Shown: positions 18,735 through 26,019 of the stretch, piece after piece | Layout of the letters: every line of letters starts with the position of its first letter | How positions within the stretch are numbered: position 1 is the first letter of the stretch | Assembly (NCBI RefSeq): GCF_036689865.1 | Contig: NZ_JBAHUQ010000016.1 | Location: forward strand, 43,338-107,337 | DNA from: Magnetococcus sp. PR-3 | GTDB lineage: Bacteria; Pseudomonadota; Magnetococcia; Magnetococcales; Magnetococcaceae | Direction: 5' to 3' | DNA length: 64,000 bases | Notes under the pieces: model-generated | What the model was told of the DNA's origin: nothing | Databases searched by the model: none | The model's input: only the letters and a program-made list of their open reading frames with translations | Position numbers and translations under genes: made by a program

Positions 18735-19505
18735 TTACATAGAGCCTACTTCAGTCTGTTCAACCATCTCGATATTCAGATGTATACGGCAGTAGAACTC
18801 TTCCGCAGAGAAGGGTTTTTTCAGATAATCGTTGGCGCCAAATTTAATAAACTTTGCCGAGAGCACCGGGTCATTACTGGCGGTAACCCCAATAATAGCC
18901 AGTGTCCGCCGGGAGATTTTGGCACGCAGTTTTTTAATGAGGCCAAAACCATCCAGATTGGGCATATTGTAGTCGGTCAGGATCAACCGTATATCGGGAT
19001 GTTCCTGATATACAGCCAGGGCTTGTTCCCCATCCACCGCCTGAAAAACCTGAAAATTATGTATTTTTAATAAAGTAGACAGCAAATAACGGGCACTTTT
19101 TGAGTCATCGACCACCAAAACCTTGGTCGATCGGTTTCGGTCCAAACGTTCGCATAAATCCACAACATAAGCGACACTGGCCGGACTATCTTTAATCACA
19201 TAGTCCACCACCTTCTTGCGCCACATTTGTGCCCGCATTTCTGCATCAAAAGTACCCGCAAAAACCACTGAGGGGATCCCCTTAGAGAGGGTATAGTCCA
19301 CCATCTCTCCATCCAGCGCATCCGGTAACTGCATATCCACAATGGTGATAAAAAAACGCTGTGCATCTTGTGCCAGCAGCTGCTCGGCCTCAGCCTTACT
19401 CCCTGCCACCTCTAGTGCATAGCCCCGTTTTTGGATCTTTATAGACATGAGTTTGACAAAGGACTCAGAGTCCTCAATCAGTAAGATTTTTGAAGCATGT
19501 TCCAT
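18735..19505 (-). CDS. Two-receiver response regulator without an output domain
   Basis: This 256-residue protein is two receiver domains in tandem. The first has acidic Glu11 and Asp12 (LIEDSES), acceptor Asp57 (IVDMQLPD) and Lys105 (VIKDSP). The second has Asp133 and Asp134 (VVDDSKSARY), acceptor Asp178 (LTDYNMPNLDG) and lysine in KKPFS. Both look able to be phosphorylated. No DNA-binding, GGDEF or enzymatic domain follows. I start at the ATG at 19505 (MEHASKILL) rather than an in-frame start at 19544 that overlaps the upstream gene. It follows a periplasmic binding protein gene by 10 bases, so they are probably co-expressed. Confidence 0.85.
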   Translation of the reverse strand: MEHASKILLIEDSESFVKLMSIKIQKRGYALEVAGSKAEAEQLLAQDAQRFFITIVDMQLPDALDGEMVDYTLSKGIPSVVFAGTFDAEMRAQMWRKKVVDYVIKDSPASVAYVVDLCERLDRNRSTKVLVVDDSKSARYLLSTLLKIHNFQVFQAVDGEQALAVYQEHPDIRLILTDYNMPNLDGFGLIKKLRAKISRRTLAIIGVTASNDPVLSAKFIKFGANDYLKKPFSAEEFYCRIHLNIEMVEQTEVGSM

Positions 19506-19515
19506 GAAGCAGCCT

Positions 19516-20397
19516 CTACTCGACCGTTGCCGCAGATTGACCATAATGCTGTGTAACCAAAGTACGATAGAGCTGCTGATCCTCCCTACTTAACCAGGCA
19601 TAATAGGATCCATAAAATCCTCTTTCCGTTCGAGCGCGTAACAGTATTTGATCAATCTCCGCAATACGCTGAGCACCCCACCGCGTTTTATCGCACCCCA
19701 TATAGTTATGCAGAACCCCCGGCGCTTCTACAGCGGGAATGGTCATAAAAGCCCCTTGCCGCTGGGTATCGCGTCCAAAATAGGAGAGTTCATAGCTAAA
19801 GGCCACCGTATAGTCCAGACGACCTGCTGCAATCATCTGAAAAACATCCTGTGACAGCGTCAGCGTATGCAGCTCTTCACTATTACCCGGATGAGTCTGA
19901 TCTTGAATAACCCCATCAAACCCTTTGCCATAGGCACGACCAGAGGCGAAGCCAAAGCGAAAAGGGCTGGCCTGTAACAGATGCTTTAAAGAGACTGCCC
20001 CCGCTTGATTGAGGTAGGGTTTAAACTTCTCCTGATCTTTTTTGCGAATGACAATGCGTGGCGGCAGAACCACCAAATAGGGTTTTGAAAAATGGATAAT
20101 CTTTTCACGCTCTGGTGTTTTAAACAGACTTGCCGCGCAGGTATGGCGTCCCGCGGCCATCATCGCCACAATACGCTTCATGTTGCCTTGTCGGGTTTGA
20201 TGAAGGTGCTCAGGCAACTGCTGCTGAACAAACCTTTCAATACCATCAAGCATGCCCAGGCCTTGGGCCGGACCTTTAACAATAAAGGAGGGAGGATAGT
20301 CTGGGTGCATCCAAGTAATGGGTTGCTCAGCACCCGCTTGTCCGGCCGAGAAGCTCAGCAGACAGAGCAGCCAAATAGATTTCCAATTAAACCACAT
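19516..20397 (-). CDS. Periplasmic substrate-binding-like protein (SBP_bac_3-like)
   Basis: This is a secreted protein with a solute-binding fold; the ligand is unknown. Starting at the ATG at 20397 (MWFNWKSIWLLCLLS), it has a classic signal peptide with probable cleavage after AGAE or thereabouts, followed by a mature domain opening with ITWMHPDYPPSF. Features such as TPEREKIIHFSKPY and the closing FYGSYYAWL fit family 3 binding proteins, in particular stand-alone forms not linked to an ABC transporter. A GTG six codons earlier is possible but less suitable. No transporter genes are nearby; the next gene is the two-receiver regulator, which hints at a signalling role. Confidence 0.75.
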   Translation of the reverse strand: MWFNWKSIWLLCLLSFSAGQAGAEQPITWMHPDYPPSFIVKGPAQGLGMLDGIERFVQQQLPEHLHQTRQGNMKRIVAMMAAGRHTCAASLFKTPEREKIIHFSKPYLVVLPPRIVIRKKDQEKFKPYLNQAGAVSLKHLLQASPFRFGFASGRAYGKGFDGVIQDQTHPGNSEELHTLTLSQDVFQMIAAGRLDYTVAFSYELSYFGRDTQRQGAFMTIPAVEAPGVLHNYMGCDKTRWGAQRIAEIDQILLRARTERGFYGSYYAWLSREDQQLYRTLVTQHYGQSAATVE

Positions 20398-20474
20398 AGA
20401 CCCCGGACCTTGCACAAAGAGAGACCAATGAACAAGCCTAGCACAAGGCAGCCATGAGGTGGAAAAAACCCATA

Positions 20475-20508
20475 AAAAAACCGCCCTATTTTAGCCATAG
20501 GACGGTTG
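20475..20508 (-). terminator. Rho-independent terminator of the Fur-family gene
   Basis: AACCGCCCTAT (20479-20489) pairs with ATAGGACGGTT (20497-20507) with one mismatch. On the minus strand it is followed by a run of seven T. It lies about 30 bases after the stop codon. Confidence 0.85.
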
Positions 20509-20538
20509 ATATTTGGCAAAGCCGGATATCGGGCTTAT

Positions 20539-21000
20539 TTACTTTCGATTGGGGCAGTTTTCACGAATACAGTTTACATACAGATAGAGCGCATGTGCCG
20601 TGACTTTAAAACCACGATCCTCCGCCAGTTGGTTTTGGCGATCCTCAATCTGCTGATCAAAGAACTCTTCCACATGGCCACAATCCATGCAGACAAAATG
20701 GTCGTGATGCCCACCACCACTGAGCTCAAAAATCGCTTTTCCTGCCTCAAAGTGATGACGGGTTAACAGACCAGCCTGTTCGAACTGGGTTAAAACCCGG
20801 TAGACCGTTGCCAGACCGATCTCATCCCCCATTTCAAGCAGGGTTTTGTAGACATCTTCAGCACTCCAGTGGCTCTCAGGATTGGCCTGGAACAACTCCA
20901 AAATTTTACGCCTGGGGGCCGTAGCTTTTAAGCCTGCACTTTTCAATTCCTGGTTGATCTCAGCTTGATCACGCATCGCATCATCCACAAAAAAGGTCAT
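20539..21000 (-). CDS. Fur-family metal-responsive repressor
   Basis: This is a predicted iron- or zinc-responsive transcription regulator. The winged-helix part has TAPRRKILELF and LATVYRVLTQFEQAGL. The dimer and metal region has the histidine-rich HHDHFVCMDCGHVEEF, with the structural zinc pair CMDC, and a second cysteine pair CIRENC near the C-terminus. This is the pattern of Fur itself rather than Zur or PerR, though I cannot separate these firmly. The start is uncertain: ATG at 21000 (153 residues), a later ATG at 20976, or an upstream start at 21030; none has a good ribosome site. It is a single gene with its own terminator. Confidence 0.9.
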   Translation of the reverse strand: MTFFVDDAMRDQAEINQELKSAGLKATAPRRKILELFQANPESHWSAEDVYKTLLEMGDEIGLATVYRVLTQFEQAGLLTRHHFEAGKAIFELSGGGHHDHFVCMDCGHVEEFFDQQIEDRQNQLAEDRGFKVTAHALYLYVNCIRENCPNRK

Positions 21001-21119
21001 CCAAAAACAAAGGGAGAATATTACCAACAAAATGACGGTCCATTCAGAGCCGGATTAGTATGCCGCCAAACAGGACCGTTAACAACCTAATTTACCCTTT
21101 GTTACCCTAGAGCGGTGCT

Positions 21120-22205
21120 TTAGTTGGGTTTAAAGCGAATCGGCACCCGCCGCGCCCCCCAGGTTCCTGGTTTTTCTTCAAAACGCCCGGCCAGAGCAGT
21201 ACCACATTTTTTGCAACACCCTTGACCGTCCAGCCGCCAACCGCTGAGCACATATCGGTTACGATCAATCAACCGTTCTCCACACTGATGACAATAACTA
21301 CTGCCCCCAGAAGCATCAGTGACATTACCGGTATACGCATAGCGCACACCATTGGCCAAGGCGATGGTACGTGCCCGGCTGAGGGTTGTGGCGGGTGTAC
21401 GGCTTTTATCCTGCATACGAAAATCGGGATGAAAGGCCGTAAAGTGCATGGGCACATCAGGCCCCAAAGCCTCAACCACCCACTGGGTCATCTCTTGTAA
21501 CTCAGCTTCCCCATCATTTTCATCTGGGATCAACAAGGTGGTCAGCTCAAACCAAACATCTGTGTGGTGCTTCAGATAGACCAAAGTTTCCTTCACAGCA
21601 TCCAGGTGCCCGCCACATAGTTTATGGTAAAAACGCTCGGTAAAGGCCTTAAGATCCACATTGGCGGCGTCCATATCCCGAAAAAAAACTTCGGCGGGCT
21701 CAGGTTCAATATACCCTGCTGTGACCGCAACAGATTTAATCCCTTTTTCATGGCAGGCCTGGGCAACATCCACCGCATATTCTAAAAAAATCACCGGATC
21801 ATTATAGGTATAGGCCACACTCCGGCTTTTGGTAGCTGCCGCTGCCTGAGCGATCATTTCCGGTGAGGCTTGATCTGCCACCTCATCCATCTGTTTGGAT
21901 TTACTAATGTGCCAATTTTGGCAAAATTTACAGGTAAGATTGCACCCTGCTGTGCCAAAAGAGAGGATAGGCGTACCCGGCAAAAAATGGTTGAGTGGCT
22001 TTTTTTCAATCGGGTCCACACAAAAGCCGCTGGAACGACCGTAGGTTTCCAAAATCATCTGCTCACCAACGCGCCGACGCACAAAACAGAGCCCACGCTG
22101 TCCATCTTTAAGTACACAGCGCCTGGGGCAGAGCACACAGGCCATACGGCCATCTTCTTGCCAGTGCCAATAACGCCCAGGATAGGGCGAAGGGGTTATA
22201 CGCAT
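21120..22205 (-). CDS. AmmeMemoRadiSam-type radical SAM enzyme (PflA-like)
   Basis: This 361-residue protein belongs to the radical SAM family whose genes often sit with MEMO1- and AMMECR1-type proteins. The cluster motif is GCNLTCKFCQNW (CxxxCxxC). An N-terminal cysteine set (CVLCPRRC) and a C-terminal zinc-ribbon-like part (YCHQCGERL, CCKKCG) are also seen. The start is the ATG at 22205 (MRITPSPYPG), which has GGAGAAGG upstream; an in-frame start at 22250 lacks this. The substrate is unknown. No MEMO1 or AMMECR1 gene is in the window. The nearest gene on the same strand is the Fur-family repressor. Confidence 0.88.
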   Translation of the reverse strand: MRITPSPYPGRYWHWQEDGRMACVLCPRRCVLKDGQRGLCFVRRRVGEQMILETYGRSSGFCVDPIEKKPLNHFLPGTPILSFGTAGCNLTCKFCQNWHISKSKQMDEVADQASPEMIAQAAAATKSRSVAYTYNDPVIFLEYAVDVAQACHEKGIKSVAVTAGYIEPEPAEVFFRDMDAANVDLKAFTERFYHKLCGGHLDAVKETLVYLKHHTDVWFELTTLLIPDENDGEAELQEMTQWVVEALGPDVPMHFTAFHPDFRMQDKSRTPATTLSRARTIALANGVRYAYTGNVTDASGGSSYCHQCGERLIDRNRYVLSGWRLDGQGCCKKCGTALAGRFEEKPGTWGARRVPIRFKPN

Positions 22206-22343
22206 GGGACCTTCTCCAATCAATATGGGTGACAGCCATTGGCTTAACACCCCATTTTGCGCTATTTTTTAGAGTGGATGTTCTGATATGAGGTATCAAC
22301 CAACACGACACCCCTCTCTCCTTTTATAGATGGAAAATGGTTC

Positions 22344-23693
22344 ATGGGTCAGCAAGCAGCACTCTTAGTTCTCATCTCTCAGGCAGGCTACGCGACCCAC
22401 ACGGCCCGCATTCAGGCCCTATCCCAACAGGCAGATATCTATCTGGCGGGACCCGGGGAAGAGGGATCGTTAGACACGCTACCTTTTTTACCCTGCGATA
22501 CCACCACCCCGATGGAGAACCTGCTCAGCACGCTGGATGAACGCGGTTTTACACCGGATGCCATTTTACAGATTGAGAGTGAGGATTTTTATCCTCAAGG
22601 GTTAATTGGACTGACACTACCCGCTTTTTATTATGCCACGAACGCCCATCAACAGATCCACTGGCAAATGGAATACGGGAAACTTTTTGATGCGATTTTT
22701 CTGCCCTCCCCCCATTTGATAGATTCCATGCGCCGTAACGGCCACCCGGCCGTCTATAGTGCCGCGGACGGGGTGGACCTGGAACAGTTCAACCGCTCCA
22801 GCCAAAGTCGCGATCTGGACCTCGCCTTTGTTGGGGGTGCCAGTGCCGATGAGTACCCGTTAAGATCCGTCCTACACGCCCTGCTCAAAGATCAAGGCTA
22901 CCGGGTTCAGTTTACCACAAAGGCATCGGCTCAAGAGCGGGCCCAACTCTATCAACGCAGCCGTGTGGTCTTGCACCAAGGGGAGCAAGATGTATTTAGC
23001 CCAACCCCCCTGGAAGCCGCAGCCTGTGGTGCCGTCCCCTGTACCAGCCATTTTTCAGGGCTGGAGGGTGATTTACGGCCTGATCAAGAGTGCATCATTT
23101 TTCAAGATGAGCACGACCTGCTCCATCGTTTGGAAAATCTTTTGGGGGAAGGCCCGCGCTGGCATCAGCTCAGTGAGGCTGCCCTTAAACGGGTGCAAAA
23201 GAGCAGTTGGTCCAGCCGAACGGAGCAATTTCTAGAGACCATGGCCCCGTTTTTATCACAAAAGCGCACCCACTTTGATGAGACCGAGCGCATGAAAGCC
23301 CATGCCTATGTGTATCATGTGCGCGGGCATGGGGGACGGGGCATCCGCATGCTTAACAGCTTGTCGGATCAATTTCCTGAAGATGTTGAGCTACACCTGC
23401 TTAAAGCGCTGACTTTTCTCAACAGCAATCTGTATCAGGAAGCCGCGCGCCAACTCGACACCCTGCTTACCCAGCATCAGACACTGCCAGAAGGCTTTAT
23501 TGAGCACATTGCCGATACACTGCTCAACACCTTTGAACTGGCGGGACACACCGAAGGGGCCCTGCATGCTGCACAAGTGTTGCAGGCTCCAACCTCTGCC
23601 CAAAAACGTCGGCTCCTACGTATGGTTAGCCGCAGTCAATCTCCTGTCCCTCAGGAGATTATCGATAAACTGCGCCCCAGCAACCAATCCTAA
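22344..23693 (+). CDS. Glycosyltransferase (CgeB/group 1-like) with helical C-terminus
   Basis: This 449-residue protein has a GT-B-like arrangement. The N-terminal half includes FYYATNAHQQIHWQ and FLPSPHLIDSMRRNG. A nucleotide-sugar-binding half begins DLAFVGGAS and includes VVLHQGEQDVFSPTPLEAAA, the glutamate-containing motif typical of CgeB/Glyco_trans_1_2 proteins. After about residue 315 the sequence becomes helical with TPR-like repeats (MLNSLSDQFPEDVELHLLKA). Donor and acceptor are unknown. The gene is followed after 47 bases by the Aas-like gene, so the two may form an operon in cell-surface or lipid modification. Confidence 0.7.
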   Translation: MGQQAALLVLISQAGYATHTARIQALSQQADIYLAGPGEEGSLDTLPFLPCDTTTPMENLLSTLDERGFTPDAILQIESEDFYPQGLIGLTLPAFYYATNAHQQIHWQMEYGKLFDAIFLPSPHLIDSMRRNGHPAVYSAADGVDLEQFNRSSQSRDLDLAFVGGASADEYPLRSVLHALLKDQGYRVQFTTKASAQERAQLYQRSRVVLHQGEQDVFSPTPLEAAACGAVPCTSHFSGLEGDLRPDQECIIFQDEHDLLHRLENLLGEGPRWHQLSEAALKRVQKSSWSSRTEQFLETMAPFLSQKRTHFDETERMKAHAYVYHVRGHGGRGIRMLNSLSDQFPEDVELHLLKALTFLNSNLYQEAARQLDTLLTQHQTLPEGFIEHIADTLLNTFELAGHTEGALHAAQVLQAPTSAQKRRLLRMVSRSQSPVPQEIIDKLRPSNQS

Positions 23694-23740
23694 AAGGGAG
23701 CATCATCGATGCCGTTTTTGAAACACCCACGGGGCATATT

Positions 23741-25786
23741 ATGAATGTGCATATTTCCGGGTCAAAACCTGAGCAAGGCCCCTGTTTGTTTCTGCTGCAT
23801 AACGAAACCACACAGCACCCTGCCACATTGTTACAGCACCTGCCCAAGAGCTGTGCGGGTATTCAGTTTACCCATGAAGGGGTTATCCCCTCTTCGGCCA
23901 GCTGGCCTGGGCGCAACTGTTTTAGGCTAAACGCCCACAGCAGTAGCCGTTGGGGCTCTTTTTTGACCTTTTTGAACATGGGTGGGCACGCCTTGTGTAA
24001 CGCCCACAACCAAGCACCAGCCCCAGGCGGGTTTGACCGTCTGGCGCCTGAGGTTGTGGCCCTAGCGGCACAGCTTGACTGCCCCATTCAGCCTGTTGCC
24101 CTATTTCAAACCTGGAATGGTCAGAAGATCCTCCATTTTGGCACTCTCTTTACCCCTCAAAGTGAAGGGGAGCCGCTGCATCACCAGCTGGTTGATCAAC
24201 TGCGCAAAACCCGTTTAGCAGGTACATTAGAGCAACCACCGCACACCATTTGGGGGGCGGCACAGGGCGCCTTAATGCAGAACAAAGGACAGCAGTTCAG
24301 TGACAGTACAGGTCTAAAATTGGATGGCCCGACCCTGCTGCGTAACAGCCGTATTTTGGCCACACTGTTGGCTCAAGAAACGCCTAAAGATAGCTGTATT
24401 GGCTTGATGCTACCCAGCTCTATTGGCAGCATGGTCACCCTGCTGGCTTTGACAGCAACTGGACGCATACCGGCACTGCTTAACTTTACCGCAGGCCCAA
24501 GAGGTATGTTAAGCGCCTGTAAGACAGCTGACATCCAAACCATACTCACCTCACGCGCCTTTGTTAAAAAAGCTGGGTTAGAGAGCACGGTTGAGCCCAT
24601 GCAGGCCCATGTGCAGATCCTCTTTTTAGAAGATCTTAAGGCCGAGATCACACTTGCTCACAAGCTACGGGGTCTCTCGGCTCACCTCATGTACGACCGC
24701 CTGGGTCGATCTGAACCCAAGACCAAAATAGGAACAAATGATCCTGCCGTGGTGCTGTTCACATCGGGCAGTGAAGGTCGGGCCAAGGGGGTGGTTCTGA
24801 GCCATGGTAATTTGCTGGCAAATGTTCAGCAAATCGCCCTATCGGTACCGCTTTATCGGCACGACCGCTATCTGAACACGCTCCCCATGTTTCATGCATT
24901 TGGTTTAACCGTGGGTACGCTGACCCCGATTTTAACGGGCATGCATCTGCATCAACACCCCTCACCACTGGCTCAGCAGGCCATTTGCCATTTAGGACGC
25001 AGCTACCGCCCCACGGTCATGGCAGGCACCGACACCTTTTTGGCCAACTATGTCCGCACGGCCAAAGCGGGAGACTTTAGCAGCATACGCTTTGTCTTTG
25101 CTGGCGCTGAACCGGTTCGTAGTACCACCATCGCCCAGTGGCAGACCCGTTTTGGTGTCACCGTTTATCAAGGCTATGGGGCAACCGAGTGCTCTCCTGT
25201 TATTTCGGTGAACACACCGGGTGCCAACCGCCCAGAATCGGTTGGTCGACCGGTCGCAGGGATCACCTGCCGCACCCAACCTGTCGAAGGCATTCATCAG
25301 GGCGGACGGCTTCAAGTAAAGGGCCCCAATGTTATGATGGGGTACCTGAACGCCAAAAGCCCCGGCCACCCTAAGCACGCCCAAAGACCGCCGATGGATG
25401 AAGAGGGGTGGTATGATACAGGGGACATTGTCATCCTCGACAAGCTTGGCGCCATTACCATTGATGGCCGCGCCAAACGCTTTGCCAAGGTTGGGGGAGA
25501 GATGGTCTCGCTGGCAGCGGTGGAGCGCTTAGCCACCCGTTTATGGCCCGATCATCAACACGCAGCGATGCGTCTTCCCAGTGAAAAAAAAGGGGAGTGG
25601 GTTTTACTGTTTAGTGAAACACCAGCATGTAGCCGAGAGTCCCTGTTAAACCATGCCCAGCAAGAGGGCTCCCCCCTGCTGTTGGTCCCCCGTCGGGTTG
25701 TACATGTCGACACGCTACCCATGCTGGCCAACGGCAAGGTAGACCATGCGGCACTGGCACAAATGGCCCACACCCTAAAGGCCTAA
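23741..25786 (+). CDS. Aas-like acyl-activating enzyme with degenerate acyltransferase half
   Basis: This 681-residue protein has the layout of Aas, the bifunctional 2-acylglycerophosphoethanolamine acyltransferase/acyl-ACP synthetase. The C-terminal part (from about 190) is a full AMP-binding enzyme: TSGSEGRAKGVVLSH (about 340-354), GYGATECSPV, GWYDTGD, and the adenylation lysine in NGKVDHAAL. It should activate a fatty acid to acyl-AMP. The N-terminal 180 residues resemble PlsC in outline, but where HxxxxD is expected the sequence reads LLHNETTQHP, so the aspartate is missing, and no PEGTRS-like motif is seen. The N-terminal half is therefore probably inactive or altered. There is no membrane transporter domain as in LplT-Aas fusions. 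Confidence 0.8.
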   Translation: MNVHISGSKPEQGPCLFLLHNETTQHPATLLQHLPKSCAGIQFTHEGVIPSSASWPGRNCFRLNAHSSSRWGSFLTFLNMGGHALCNAHNQAPAPGGFDRLAPEVVALAAQLDCPIQPVALFQTWNGQKILHFGTLFTPQSEGEPLHHQLVDQLRKTRLAGTLEQPPHTIWGAAQGALMQNKGQQFSDSTGLKLDGPTLLRNSRILATLLAQETPKDSCIGLMLPSSIGSMVTLLALTATGRIPALLNFTAGPRGMLSACKTADIQTILTSRAFVKKAGLESTVEPMQAHVQILFLEDLKAEITLAHKLRGLSAHLMYDRLGRSEPKTKIGTNDPAVVLFTSGSEGRAKGVVLSHGNLLANVQQIALSVPLYRHDRYLNTLPMFHAFGLTVGTLTPILTGMHLHQHPSPLAQQAICHLGRSYRPTVMAGTDTFLANYVRTAKAGDFSSIRFVFAGAEPVRSTTIAQWQTRFGVTVYQGYGATECSPVISVNTPGANRPESVGRPVAGITCRTQPVEGIHQGGRLQVKGPNVMMGYLNAKSPGHPKHAQRPPMDEEGWYDTGDIVILDKLGAITIDGRAKRFAKVGGEMVSLAAVERLATRLWPDHQHAAMRLPSEKKGEWVLLFSETPACSRESLLNHAQQEGSPLLLVPRRVVHVDTLPMLANGKVDHAALAQMAHTLKA

Positions 25787-26019
25787 GCGCCGACCACACC
25801 ACCAGCAACCGGGGATTGATTTTTTCTGTGTAAATCAGGTATGCTACTGTGACTTTTTGATAGATTCCTAAAAAAACGAATTTTTATAATCTGTTAAATA
25901 TAGTCACCACCCAGGACAAGAAGCGGGCATATTGCCCCACGAAAGCGTTGGAGCAGAACAAACGCTTTGGAATACTTGACCATACAACCCTAGAGGCAAA
26001 TGGATAAGGAAACGGATTA

